64,000 bases of DNA from Burkholderiaceae bacterium (GTDB lineage: Bacteria; Pseudomonadota; Gammaproteobacteria; Burkholderiales; Burkholderiaceae_C). The notes beneath the pieces are model-generated. The model saw nothing but the letters and a program-made list of their open reading frames with translations. It had not been told where the DNA came from and ran no database searches. This document shows, one piece after another, positions 50,163 through 59,199 of the stretch; within the stretch, counting starts at the first letter, position 1; each line of letters begins with the position of its first letter. Position numbers and translations under genes: made by a program. The DNA is taken from the NCBI GenBank assembly GCA_024235995.1, contig JACKLI010000001.1, positions 2,976,001-3,040,000 of the forward strand, in the 5' to 3' direction.

Positions 50163-50648
50163 TCATTGCAAGGTATTTTTCAGGCTGTCCGGGATCGGCA
50201 GCGGCATGACGGCGATGCCCTCCTCCAGCAGCGCTTCGGTCTGCTCGGGCGTGGCCTGGCCGCGGATGCCGCGCTCGGCGGCCTCGCCGTGGTGGATGCG
50301 GCGCGCCTCGTCGGCAAAGCGCTCGCCCACGTCCTCGGTCTGCGCCAGCACGCGGCGCACCATCTGCAGCCATGCCGCCTGCAGGGCCTGGGGCGGCAGC
50401 GCGGCCACGGGGGCGGCCTGATCGCCACGGCCATCGGCGGCGGGGCGTGCCGAATCGGGCGTGGCCGGCGGCTCGCTGCCGCGCCCCAGGTTCAGCCGCG
50501 GCGCGCTCAGCATCTTGCTGACCGCCGTGTCGCTGCACAGCGGGCAGGCCACCAGCTGGCGCGCCTGCTGGTCCAGGAAATCGTCCTCGGACGCGAACCA
50601 GCCCTCGAAGAGGTGGCCGGCCGAGCATTGGAGGTCGAGCACTTTCAT
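50163..50648 (-). CDS. DUF1178 family protein
   Basis: A 161-residue protein of unknown function. The N-terminus (MKVLDLQCSAGHLFEGWFAS, then CPLCSDTAVSKMLSAPRLNL) has a zinc-ribbon-like arrangement of Cys8 and CPLC. The C-terminal helix region RFADEARRIHHGEAAERGIRG and EEGIAVMPLPIP is the most conserved family part. It closes the nuo-adjacent gene string (nuoN-DUF2818-NUDIX-DUF1178) common in Burkholderiales. Confidence 0.86.
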   Translation of the reverse strand: MKVLDLQCSAGHLFEGWFASEDDFLDQQARQLVACPLCSDTAVSKMLSAPRLNLGRGSEPPATPDSARPAADGRGDQAAPVAALPPQALQAAWLQMVRRVLAQTEDVGERFADEARRIHHGEAAERGIRGQATPEQTEALLEEGIAVMPLPIPDSLKNTLQ

Positions 50649-50661
50649 GGGCTTGATTGTC

Positions 50662-51246
50662 TCAGGCCGCGGGTGCGCCCTGCCACTCCAGCGGCCACGC
50701 CCCAGCCAGCACGTTCTGCAGCCACAGCGCGCCCACCAGGGTCTTGGCATCCGTCACCTCGCCGCCACAGCACCAGGCCTGCAACTGGACGGGGGAGGCG
50801 CTGAAGACTTCGAGGAACTCACCCTCGTCGAGCGCGCGCTCACCCGACACCAGGTGGCGCGCGAACCAGATCTCGATCACCTCGGTGGAATACGACACCA
50901 CCGGGTGCAGCACGCCGGCACGCGCCCACTGGCGGGCGACGTAGCCCGTTTCCTCGCGCAACTCGCGCTGCGCGCAGGCCAGCGCCGACTCGCCCGGGTC
51001 GAGCTTGCCGGCCGGAAACTCGACCAGCGTGCGCTGCACCGGGTAGCGGTACTGGCGCTCGAGCACCACCTCCAGCGCGCCGCCGGCGCGCTCCAGCAGC
51101 GGGATGATCATCACCGCGCCCGGATGCAGGATGTATTCGCGCTCGGTCAGGCTGCCATCGGGCAGCCGCACGCGGTCGCGCCGCGCGTGCAGGAAGCCGC
51201 CCTTGAACAGCTCGCACTCGTCAACCGGATGCTCGGTCAAGTCCAT
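50662..51246 (-). CDS. NUDIX hydrolase, ADP-ribose pyrophosphatase type
   Basis: A 194-residue NUDIX enzyme. The Nudix box runs GKLDPGESALACAQRELREETG (G-x5-E-x7-REUxEE form), preceded by RYPVQRTLVEFPA typical of ADP-ribose pyrophosphatases (NudF-like). It cleaves ADP-ribose or related nucleotide sugars to AMP. The start at 51246 lies 12 bases after the DUF2818 stop. Confidence 0.87.
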   Translation of the reverse strand: MDLTEHPVDECELFKGGFLHARRDRVRLPDGSLTEREYILHPGAVMIIPLLERAGGALEVVLERQYRYPVQRTLVEFPAGKLDPGESALACAQRELREETGYVARQWARAGVLHPVVSYSTEVIEIWFARHLVSGERALDEGEFLEVFSASPVQLQAWCCGGEVTDAKTLVGALWLQNVLAGAWPLEWQGAPAA

Positions 51247-51257
51247 GGCGCGGCGCC

Positions 51258-51563
51258 CTACCTCTTGTGGCGCACCAGGTAGCGGTAGACGAAACCGGGA
51301 AACGCCAGGGTGGCGAACAGGGAGCCGGTGACGGCGTAGAACTCCCAGCCCTGCGGGTAGTTCTGCCCGGCCGACTTCTCCAGCGCCATGCCCACCGCGC
51401 CGACGACGAAGTACCACACCAGCAGCTCGAGCACGCGCCAGCCCAGCGCCTTGTGGCGGCCCGGCAGCGGCACCACGGCCAGCAGGCGCTCGTTGGCGAA
51501 CGGAAGATTGGCGGCCACCAGCGCCAGCACGATGACCAGCCAGATGCTGACGTCGGGCGTCAT
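51258..51563 (-). CDS. DUF2818 membrane protein downstream of nuoN
   Basis: A 101-residue protein with three hydrophobic segments (about 6-24, 45-62 and 75-92) and a basic C-terminus (YLVRHKR). It matches the DUF2818 proteins that follow nuoN in betaproteobacteria. The function is unknown; an accessory role for complex I is suggested only by position. Its start overlaps the nuoN stop by one base. Confidence 0.85.
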   Translation of the reverse strand: MTPDVSIWLVIVLALVAANLPFANERLLAVVPLPGRHKALGWRVLELLVWYFVVGAVGMALEKSAGQNYPQGWEFYAVTGSLFATLAFPGFVYRYLVRHKR

Positions 51564-53050
51564 CAGGTGGCCAGCATCTGCACGACGGCCTGGGCACACA
51601 GGGCCATCAGCGCGCCGGGCACCAGGCCCAGGATCAGCAGCAGCGCGCCGTTGACCGACAGCGTGGCGCGCATGTCCAGCGGCGCCTGGATGGGCTCGGT
51701 GCTGGCCGGCGCATCGAAGTACATGACCTTGACCACGCGGATGTAATAGAACGCGCCCACCAGTGCCATCACGACGGCGAACACCGCCAGGCCGATCAGG
51801 GCCGGCTGCTGCGTGCTGATGAGCGCCTGCAGGATCGACAGCTTGGCCTGGAAGCCCACCAGCGGCGGAATGCCGGCCAGCGAGAACAGGCAGATCGCCA
51901 TCAGGCCGGCGTAGAACGGGCTGCGCTGGTTCAGGCCGGCGAAGTCGGCGATGTTCTCGCTCTCGAAGCCGTCGCGCGCCAGCAGCAGGATGATGCCGAA
52001 GCTCACCAGGTTGGTCAGCACGTAGACCACGGCGTAGAACATGGCCGAGCTGTAGGCGTTGGCCGCCAGCTGCGCGTTGCCGTTGACCACGCCGGCCAGC
52101 AGGCCCATCAGCACGAAGCCCATGTGCGAGATGGTGGAGTACGCCAGCATGCGCTTGAGGTTGGTCTGCGAGATGGCCGCCACGTTGCCGATGATGAGCG
52201 AGGCCACCGCCAGCACCGCCAGCATGGGCTGCCAGTCGGCCGCCAGCGGCAGCAGGCCCTCGACCAGCAGGCGGATCGCCATGGCGAAGGCCGCCAGCTT
52301 GGGCGCGCTGCCGACGATCAGCGTGACCGAGGTGGGCGCGCCTTCGTAGACGTCCGGAATCCACATGTGGAAAGGCACGGCGCCGAACTTGAAGGCCATG
52401 CCGGCCACCACGAACACCAGGCCGAACACCAGCACCTGGTGCCTGACCTGACCCGAGGCCACGGCCTTGAACACGCCGCCGATGTCCAGCGTGCCGGTGG
52501 CGCCGTACAGCATGGACAGGCCGTAGAGCAGGAAGCCCGAGGCCATGGCGCTGAGAACGAAGTACTTCATGGCCGCCTCGACCGACACCACGTGGTCGCG
52601 CCGCAGCGCCACCAGCGCGTAGGCCGACAGGGCCATGCATTCGAGGCCCAGGTAGATCAGCACGAAGTTGTTGGCCGAGCACATGATGAACACGCCCAGC
52701 AGCGAGGTCAGGCTGAGCACGTACCACTCGCCCCCGCGCAGCATGCCGCGCTGGCCCACGTAGGTGCGGCTGTAGATGAAGATCACCAGCACCGCCAGCG
52801 ACGAGAAGCACTTGAGCCAGTCGGCCATTACGTCGCTGACGACCATGCCGCCGAAGCCGTACACGGTCTGGCCATTGAGCGCATACATCGCCGTCAGCGC
52901 CACCAGCACCACCAGGGTGAGGTTGGACAGCCAGTAGGCGGCCAGGCGGCGCGGCCCGCGGTCGAGCAGGTCCACCAGCGTGACCACGCAGGTCATGGCC
53001 AGCAGCACGATCTCCGGATAGACGGCCATCCAACTGAATCGGTCAATCAT
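51563..53050 (-). CDS. nuoN: NADH-quinone oxidoreductase subunit N
   Basis: A 495-residue antiporter-like membrane subunit of complex I, with about 14 helices. Signatures are NLTLVVLVALTAMYALNG near the N-terminus, LMCSANNF-type SANNFVLIYLGLECMALSAYAL, the conserved Glu/Lys helices (KYFVLSAMASGFLLYG; NLKRMLAYSTISHMGFVLMG) and LAGIPPLVGFQAKL. It takes part in proton pumping. Eleven nuo genes lie in order on this strand. Confidence 0.96.
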   Translation of the reverse strand: MIDRFSWMAVYPEIVLLAMTCVVTLVDLLDRGPRRLAAYWLSNLTLVVLVALTAMYALNGQTVYGFGGMVVSDVMADWLKCFSSLAVLVIFIYSRTYVGQRGMLRGGEWYVLSLTSLLGVFIMCSANNFVLIYLGLECMALSAYALVALRRDHVVSVEAAMKYFVLSAMASGFLLYGLSMLYGATGTLDIGGVFKAVASGQVRHQVLVFGLVFVVAGMAFKFGAVPFHMWIPDVYEGAPTSVTLIVGSAPKLAAFAMAIRLLVEGLLPLAADWQPMLAVLAVASLIIGNVAAISQTNLKRMLAYSTISHMGFVLMGLLAGVVNGNAQLAANAYSSAMFYAVVYVLTNLVSFGIILLLARDGFESENIADFAGLNQRSPFYAGLMAICLFSLAGIPPLVGFQAKLSILQALISTQQPALIGLAVFAVVMALVGAFYYIRVVKVMYFDAPASTEPIQAPLDMRATLSVNGALLLILGLVPGALMALCAQAVVQMLAT

Positions 53051-53060
53051 GTTCGGGTTC

Positions 53061-54539
53061 TCAGTTCAGTTTGGAGACGTGCACCTGCTGCACCAGCTTG
53101 GCCACCGAGGCCTCCATCACGTCGGTCAGGGGCTTGGGATAAAGGCCCATCCACAGCACCGCGATGGCCAGCAGGGCCAGGGCGCTGTACTCGCGCCAGT
53201 TGATGTCGGGCATCTTGTGGCGCACGTTGTCGTTGGTGACGGCGCCGAAATACACGCGCTTGAACATCCACAGGCTGTAGCCGGCGCCCGAGATCAGGGC
53301 CGTGGCCAGCAGCAGGCCGAGCCAGAAGTTGGCGCGCACGGTGGCCAGGATGACCATCCACTCACCCACGAAGCCGGCCGTGCCCGGCAGGCCGCAGTTG
53401 GCCATGAAGAACAGCAGCGCGAACACGCCGAAGCGCGGCATGACGTTGATGACGCCGCCGTAGGCCGCGATCTCGCGCGTGTGCAGGCGGTCGTACAGCA
53501 CGCCGATGCACAAGAACATGGCGCCCGACACGAAGCCGTGCGCGATCATCTGCACCAGGCCGCCCGAGATGCCCAGGTCGTTGAAGATGAAAAAGCCCAT
53601 GGTGACGAAGCCCATGTGCGCCACCGACGAGTAGGCGACGAGCTTCTTCATGTCCTTTTGCACCAGCGCCACCAGGCCGACGTAGATCACCGCGATCAGC
53701 GACAGCGCGATCATCAGCCAGGCCCACTGGCGCGAGGCGTCGGGCAGGATGGGCATGGAAAAGCGCACGAAGCCGTACGCGCCCAGCTTGAGCATGATGG
53801 CCGCCAGCACGATCGAGCCGCCGGTGGGCGCCTCCACGTGCGCATCCGGCAACCACGTGTGCACCGGCCACATCGGCACCTTGACGGCAAAGGCCGCGAA
53901 CAGCGCGAAGAACAGCAGCGTCTGCGCCGTGCCGGAGAGCGGCAGCTGCTGCCACGCCGCGATGTCGAAGCTGCCGCCCGACTTGGCGTACAGGTAGATG
54001 AAGCCCACCAGCATCAGGAACGAGCCCAGCAGCGTGTACAGGAAGAACTTGAACGCCGCGTAGATCCGGTTGGGCCCGCCCCACACGCCGATGATCAGGT
54101 ACATCGGGATCAGCGTGGCCTCGAAGAAGAAGTAGAACAGGATGCCGTCCAGCGCGCAGAACACGCCGATCATGATCCCGGACAGGATCAGAAAGGCCGC
54201 CATGTACTGGTTGACCCGGCGCTGGATCACCTCCCAGCCGGCGATCACCACGATGATGGTGATGAAGGCCGTCAGCAGCACGAACCACACCGACAGGCCG
54301 TCGACGCCCAGGTGGTAGTTGACGTTGAAGCGCTCGACCCAGGGCACGTTCTCGACGAACTGCATGTCGGCCGTGCCCAGCTTGAAGCGGGTGTACAGCG
54401 GCAGCGTGACCAGGAAGCTCACGACCGACCCCAGCAGCGCGATCCAGCGCACCAGCGTCACCTGGCTGTCCTTTCCGAACAGCAGCAGCAGGGCGCCAAT
54501 CACGATCGGCGTCCAGATGGCAAGGCTCAACCATCCCAT
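53061..54539 (-). CDS. nuoM: NADH-quinone oxidoreductase subunit M
   Basis: A 492-residue antiporter-like subunit. Signatures are NYHLGVDGLSVWFVLLTAFI, FFYFFFEATLIPMYLIIGVWGG (the conserved Glu), WLPDAHVEAPTGGSIVLAAIMLKLGAYG and KDMKKLVAYSSVAHMGFVTMG. It forms one of the three proton channels of the membrane arm. It lies 10 bases upstream of nuoN in the operon. Confidence 0.96.
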   Translation of the reverse strand: MGWLSLAIWTPIVIGALLLLFGKDSQVTLVRWIALLGSVVSFLVTLPLYTRFKLGTADMQFVENVPWVERFNVNYHLGVDGLSVWFVLLTAFITIIVVIAGWEVIQRRVNQYMAAFLILSGIMIGVFCALDGILFYFFFEATLIPMYLIIGVWGGPNRIYAAFKFFLYTLLGSFLMLVGFIYLYAKSGGSFDIAAWQQLPLSGTAQTLLFFALFAAFAVKVPMWPVHTWLPDAHVEAPTGGSIVLAAIMLKLGAYGFVRFSMPILPDASRQWAWLMIALSLIAVIYVGLVALVQKDMKKLVAYSSVAHMGFVTMGFFIFNDLGISGGLVQMIAHGFVSGAMFLCIGVLYDRLHTREIAAYGGVINVMPRFGVFALLFFMANCGLPGTAGFVGEWMVILATVRANFWLGLLLATALISGAGYSLWMFKRVYFGAVTNDNVRHKMPDINWREYSALALLAIAVLWMGLYPKPLTDVMEASVAKLVQQVHVSKLN

Positions 54540-54558
54540 GTTCTTATCCCGTTCTTGC

Positions 54559-56580
54559 TTATTGGGCGAGCCAGACGAAGTACGTCATCAGCACGAAGAG
54601 GCCCAGGATCATCGCCAGGGCGTAGTGATAGAGGTAGCCCGACTGCAGCCAGCGCAAGGCGCCGGCGCTCCAGCCCACCAGGCGCCAGGAACCGTTGACC
54701 ACCGCGCCGTCGATCAGGCCGGCGTCCACGCCCTTCCACAGGCCGACACCCAGCTTGCGCAGGCCGCCCGCGATGACCTTGATCCAGAGCCAGTCCATGT
54801 AGTACTTGTTGTCCAGCAGCGTGTAGACGGGCCCGAACATCTTCCTGATGCGCGTCGGCAGCGCCGGGTTGACGATGTACAGGTAGTAGCTGAGCACCGC
54901 GGCGGCCAGCGCCAGCCAGGTGGGCAGCGCCGTCAGGCCGTGCAGGCCCATGGCCCACCAGCCGTGGATTTCCTCGGCCAGCGCGGCCATCGCCGGGTGG
55001 CGCGCGCCATCGACCGTGATGGCCTTGGCGAAGAAGTCGCCGAACAGCATGGGCATCAGCGTCATCGCGCCGATGACGACCGAGGGAATGGCCAGCAGCG
55101 CCAGCGGCACCCAGACCACCGCGGGCTGCTCCTTGGGCTTGCCGCCGTGATCGTGGCCGTGCTCGCCATGATGCGCGTCATGGTGCGCGTCCGGGTTCTG
55201 GTCGTAGCGCTCGGGACCGTGAAAGACCAGGAAATACAGGCGGAACGAGTACAGCGAGGTGACGAACACGCCGGCCACCAGCGCGAAATAGGCAAAGCCC
55301 GTGGCCGGCAGCGTGCTGGCGTGCACCGCGGAGATGATCGATTCCTTGGAGTAGAAGCCGGAGAAGAACGGCGTGCCGATCAGCGCCAGCGTGCCCACCA
55401 GGAAGGTGATCCAGGTCCAGGGCATGTACTTGCGCAGCCCGCCCATCCAGCGGATGTCCTGGTTGTGGTGCATGGACAGGATGACCGAGCCCGCGCCCAG
55501 GAACAGCAGCGCCTTGAAGAAGGCGTGCGTCATCAGGTGGAAGATCGCGGCCGAGTAGGCCGAGGCGCCCAGCGCCGCCGTCATGTAGCCCAGCTGCGAC
55601 AGCGTGGAGTAGGCGATGACGCGCTTGATGTCGTTCTGCACCACGCCCACCAGGCCCATGAACAGCGCGGTGATGGCGCCGATGACCATCACGAAGTTGA
55701 GCGCCGTGTCCGACAACTCGAACAGCGGCGACATGCGCGCCACCATGAAGATGCCCGCCGTCACCATGGTGGCGGCGTGGATCAGCGCCGAGATCGGCGT
55801 CGGGCCTTCCATCGAGTCGGGCAGCCACACGTGCAGCGGGAACTGCGCCGACTTGCCCATGGCGCCGATGAACAGGCAGATGCACATCACGGTGACCACC
55901 AGCCAGTCGGTGCCCGGAAACACGATCGTGCCCAGCGCCGGCGCCTGGGCAAAGGTCTCGCCGTAGTTCAGCGTACCCGCGTAGGCGGCGACCAGGCCGA
56001 TGCCCAGGATGAAGCCGAAGTCGCCCACCCGGTTGACCATGAAGGCCTTGAGGTTGGCGAAGATGGCGGACTCGCGCTGGAACCAGAAGCCGATCAGCAG
56101 GTAGGACACCAGGCCCACCGCCTCCCAGCCGAAGAACAGCTGCAGGAAGTTGTTGCTCATCACCAGCATCAGCATCGAGAAGGTGAACAGCGCGATGTAG
56201 GAGAAGAAGCGGTCGTAGCCGTCGTCCTCGGCCATGTAGCCGATGGTGTAGATGTGCACCATCAGCGACACGAAGGTCACCACGCACATCATGGTCGCCG
56301 TCAGGCTGTCGATGAGGAAGCCGACCTCCATCTTCAGCTTGCCCACCGTCATCCATTCGTAGAGGGTGGCGTTGTACGTGGCGCCGCCGATCACGTCGCG
56401 CAGCACCAGGGCCGAGACGATGAAGGCGATCAGCACGCCGCCGATGGTGACCGTGTGCGAGGCCGTGCGGCCGATGCGGTTGCCGCCGAAGGCGGTGCCC
56501 AGGATGCCGGCGATCAGCGCGCCGGCCAGCGGCGCCAGGGGAACGGTCAGCAGGGCCGCCGTGGACAGGGTTTGACTCAT
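54559..56580 (-). CDS. nuoL: NADH-quinone oxidoreductase subunit L
   Basis: A 673-residue, largest antiporter-like subunit with the long C-terminal lateral helix. Signatures are FLIDSLTATMMCVVTFVSLMVHIY, LQLFFGWEAVGLVSYLLIGFW, WLPDSMEGPTPISALIHAATMVTAG and NDIKRVIAYSTLSQLGYM. A His/Asp-rich loop of about 12 residues (DAHHDAHHGEHGHDH near 465-480) sits between late helices; such loops occur in some betaproteobacterial NuoL. It lies 20 bases upstream of nuoM. Confidence 0.96.
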   Translation of the reverse strand: MSQTLSTAALLTVPLAPLAGALIAGILGTAFGGNRIGRTASHTVTIGGVLIAFIVSALVLRDVIGGATYNATLYEWMTVGKLKMEVGFLIDSLTATMMCVVTFVSLMVHIYTIGYMAEDDGYDRFFSYIALFTFSMLMLVMSNNFLQLFFGWEAVGLVSYLLIGFWFQRESAIFANLKAFMVNRVGDFGFILGIGLVAAYAGTLNYGETFAQAPALGTIVFPGTDWLVVTVMCICLFIGAMGKSAQFPLHVWLPDSMEGPTPISALIHAATMVTAGIFMVARMSPLFELSDTALNFVMVIGAITALFMGLVGVVQNDIKRVIAYSTLSQLGYMTAALGASAYSAAIFHLMTHAFFKALLFLGAGSVILSMHHNQDIRWMGGLRKYMPWTWITFLVGTLALIGTPFFSGFYSKESIISAVHASTLPATGFAYFALVAGVFVTSLYSFRLYFLVFHGPERYDQNPDAHHDAHHGEHGHDHGGKPKEQPAVVWVPLALLAIPSVVIGAMTLMPMLFGDFFAKAITVDGARHPAMAALAEEIHGWWAMGLHGLTALPTWLALAAAVLSYYLYIVNPALPTRIRKMFGPVYTLLDNKYYMDWLWIKVIAGGLRKLGVGLWKGVDAGLIDGAVVNGSWRLVGWSAGALRWLQSGYLYHYALAMILGLFVLMTYFVWLAQ

Positions 56581-56590
56581 CGCTTGTCCC

Positions 56591-56899
56591 TCAGCCCTTC
56601 AACGCGTTGAGTTCGTCGACGTTGATGTTCGTCCGGGCTCGGAACAGCAGCATCAGGATGGCCAGGCCGATGGCCGACTCGGCGGCCGCCACGGTCAGGA
56701 TGAAGAACACGAACACCTGGCCATGCATGTCGCCCAGGTAGTGCGAGAAGGCCACGAAGTTCATGTTGACGGCCAGCAGCATCAGCTCGATGGCCATCAG
56801 CAGCACGATCAGGTTCTTGCGGTTCAGGAAGATGCCGACCATGGAGATCGCGAACAGGATGGCGCCCAGCGTCAGGTAATGGGCCAGTGACAGGGTCAT
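56591..56899 (-). CDS. nuoK: NADH-quinone oxidoreductase subunit K
   Basis: A 102-residue subunit with three helices and conserved acidic residues in IELMLLAVNMNFV and AAAESAIGLAILM, which form part of the proton path. Start MTLSLAHYLTLGAILF. Its ATG overlaps the nuoJ stop by four bases, and it lies 10 bases upstream of nuoL. Confidence 0.95.
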   Translation of the reverse strand: MTLSLAHYLTLGAILFAISMVGIFLNRKNLIVLLMAIELMLLAVNMNFVAFSHYLGDMHGQVFVFFILTVAAAESAIGLAILMLLFRARTNINVDELNALKG

Positions 56900-57570
56900 T
56901 TCTTCACCTCCTCGGCGGGGGCAGCCGGCGCTGCCGGGGCGGGAACGGGAGCTTGCGTGGACGCCAGCTTGACGAGCTGCACGCGGTCGCGCGGGCGCAC
57001 GCGCACCGCCAGCGACGCATCGATGGCCTTGTTGTCCTTGCGCCGTTCGCGCAGGGTCAGGGCAATGGCCGCGATCATGGCGATCAGCAGGATGACGGCG
57101 GCGATCTCCACCGGGTACAGGTACTGCGTGAACATCAGCACCCCCAGCTCCTTGGTGTTGGACACCTGCGCCACCTGCCCCGCCACCTGGGCGACGGTGT
57201 CGGGCATGGGTCGCGCCTCGCTCACGCGGAAACCGCCGAACAGCACCGCCGCCATCTCCAGCGTGATCACCGCGCCGATGACGAGCGCCAGCGGAAAGTG
57301 GCGCCAGAAGCCCTGCCGGATGCTGTCGATGTGGATGTCCAGCATCATCACCACGAACAGGAACAGCACCATCACCGCGCCCAGGTACACCAGCACCAGC
57401 ACGATGGCCAGGAACTCGGCCTGCAGCAGCAGCCACACGCCGGCGGCCTGCGAGAAGGCGAGCATCAGGAACAGCACCGCGTGCACCGGGTTGCGCGCGG
57501 TGATCACGCGGAATGCCGAAAACAGCATCACCAGCGAGAACAGATAGAAAAAGGCGGTCTTGACGTCCAT
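56896..57570 (-). CDS. nuoJ: NADH-quinone oxidoreductase subunit J
   Basis: A 224-residue membrane subunit. Five helices include NPVHAVLFLMLAFSQAAGVWLLL and the conserved VLVYLGAVMVLFLFVVMML helix with its pi-bulge region. A C-terminal Ala/Pro-rich tail (about 200-220) ends in EEVKK. It lies 24 bases downstream of nuoI. Confidence 0.95.
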   Translation of the reverse strand: MDVKTAFFYLFSLVMLFSAFRVITARNPVHAVLFLMLAFSQAAGVWLLLQAEFLAIVLVLVYLGAVMVLFLFVVMMLDIHIDSIRQGFWRHFPLALVIGAVITLEMAAVLFGGFRVSEARPMPDTVAQVAGQVAQVSNTKELGVLMFTQYLYPVEIAAVILLIAMIAAIALTLRERRKDNKAIDASLAVRVRPRDRVQLVKLASTQAPVPAPAAPAAPAEEVKK

Positions 57571-57594
57571 GGTCGTGTGCGGGGTTGGGCGCCT

Positions 57595-58104
57595 TCAGCG
57601 GTACTTGGCGTCGGCCGCGCGGGCGGCGGCGATCTCGGGCTCGTACTTGTCGCCCACGGCCAGCAGCATGTCCTTGGTGAAATACAGGTCGCCCCGCTTT
57701 TCACCGTGGTACTCGAGGATGTGGGTCTCGACGATCGAGTCGACCGGGCAGCTCTCCTCGCAGAAACCGCAGAAGATGCACTTGGTCAGGTCGATGTCGT
57801 AGCGCGTGGTGCGGCGCGAGCCATCGTCGCGCTCGGCCGACTCGATGGTGATGGCCACCGCCGGGCAGATCGCCTCGCACAGCTTGCAGGCGATGCAGCG
57901 CTCCTCGCCGTTGTCGTAGCGGCGCAGCGCGTGCAGGCCGCGAAAGCGCGGCGACAAGGGCGTCTTTTCCTCGGGATACTCGATGGTCACCTTGCGCGAC
58001 AGCGCGTAGCGCCCGGTCAGGACCATGCCCTTGAACAGCTCCACGAGCATGAAGCTCTTGAGGAAGTCGCGCAGTGAAAATGGGGAAGCGGTAACGGAAG
58101 CCAT
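57595..58104 (-). CDS. nuoI: NADH-quinone oxidoreductase subunit I
   Basis: A 169-residue ferredoxin-like subunit with two [4Fe-4S] motifs, CIACKLCEAICP and CIFCGFCEESCP, carrying clusters N6a and N6b. The N-terminal amphipathic region (FLKSFMLVELFKGM) contacts the membrane arm. It lies 18 bases downstream of nuoH. Confidence 0.96.
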   Translation of the reverse strand: MASVTASPFSLRDFLKSFMLVELFKGMVLTGRYALSRKVTIEYPEEKTPLSPRFRGLHALRRYDNGEERCIACKLCEAICPAVAITIESAERDDGSRRTTRYDIDLTKCIFCGFCEESCPVDSIVETHILEYHGEKRGDLYFTKDMLLAVGDKYEPEIAAARAADAKYR

Positions 58105-58122
58105 GACTCAATCTCCCGTGGT

Positions 58123-59199
58123 TCAGTGCCAGATGTTCAGCGGGCTGTGCATCCACGCGCCCACCAGCAGCAGCCAGATCAGCGTCACGGGGATGAACAC
58201 CTTCCAGCCCAGCCGCATGATCTGGTCGTAACGAAAACGCGGGAAGGTGGCGCGAAACCAGATGAACATGGACACCACCACGCAGGTCTTGATGCCCAGC
58301 CAGATCCAGCCCGGGATGAAATCCAGCCACACCACCGGCGCCATCCAGCCGCCCAGGAACATGATGACGGCCAGGATCGACACCAGCCACATGCTGGCGT
58401 ATTCGCCCAGGAAGTAGATGGCAAAGCCCATGCCCGAGTACTCGACCATGTGGCCGGCCACGATTTCGGACTCGCCCTCGGCCATGTCGAACGGATGGCG
58501 GTTGACCTCGGCCACGCCCGAGATCAGGTAGATGAAGAACACCGGCAGCAGCGGCAGCCAGTTCCAGGACAGGAAGGTCCAGCCGGCACTGGCGGCCATG
58601 CCCTTGCCCTGCCCGGTCACAATGTCGGTCAGGTTCAGGCTGCCCGAGACCATCAGCACGATCACGAAGCAAAAGCCCATGGCGATTTCGTAGCTGACCA
58701 TCTGCGCCGAGGCGCGCAGCGCGCCCAGGAAGGGGTACTTGGAGTTGGACGCCCAGCCGCCGACGATCACGCCGTAGATCTCGATCGAGGTGATGGCCAT
58801 CACCAGCAGCAGGCCGGCGTTGACGTTGGCCAGCGCCATCTCAGGGCCAAAGGGCACCACCACCCAGGCCGCCAGCGCCGGCATGATGGCCAGCACCGGG
58901 CCCAGCAGGAACAGGCCCTTGGAGGCCGCCGTGGGCCGGATGATTTCCTTGGTCAGCAGCTTGACGGCGTCGGCAATCGGCTGCAGCAGGCCCCACGGGC
59001 CGACGCGGTTGGGACCCAGGCGCACCTGCATCCAGCCCAGCAGCTTGCGCTCCCACAGCGTCAGGTAGGCCACGGCCACCAGCAGCGGCACCAGCACCAC
59101 CACGATCTTGATCAGGGCCCAGATCACGGGCCAGACGATGCCGGTCCACCAGGGGCTGGCCAGCAGCCCCAGTCCGGCGTTGTAAATCGCGTCGATCAT
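58123..59199 (-). CDS. nuoH: NADH-quinone oxidoreductase subunit H
   Basis: A 358-residue, eight-helix membrane subunit that forms the quinone chamber with NuoB and NuoD. Signatures are ERKLLGWMQVRLGPNRVGPWGLLQPIADAVKLL, the acidic loop FDMAEGESEIVAGHMVEYSGM and LWIRATFPRFRYDQ-type WFRATFPRFRYDQIM. Its ATG overlaps the nuoG stop by four bases. Confidence 0.96.
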   Translation of the reverse strand: MIDAIYNAGLGLLASPWWTGIVWPVIWALIKIVVVLVPLLVAVAYLTLWERKLLGWMQVRLGPNRVGPWGLLQPIADAVKLLTKEIIRPTAASKGLFLLGPVLAIMPALAAWVVVPFGPEMALANVNAGLLLVMAITSIEIYGVIVGGWASNSKYPFLGALRASAQMVSYEIAMGFCFVIVLMVSGSLNLTDIVTGQGKGMAASAGWTFLSWNWLPLLPVFFIYLISGVAEVNRHPFDMAEGESEIVAGHMVEYSGMGFAIYFLGEYASMWLVSILAVIMFLGGWMAPVVWLDFIPGWIWLGIKTCVVVSMFIWFRATFPRFRYDQIMRLGWKVFIPVTLIWLLLVGAWMHSPLNIWH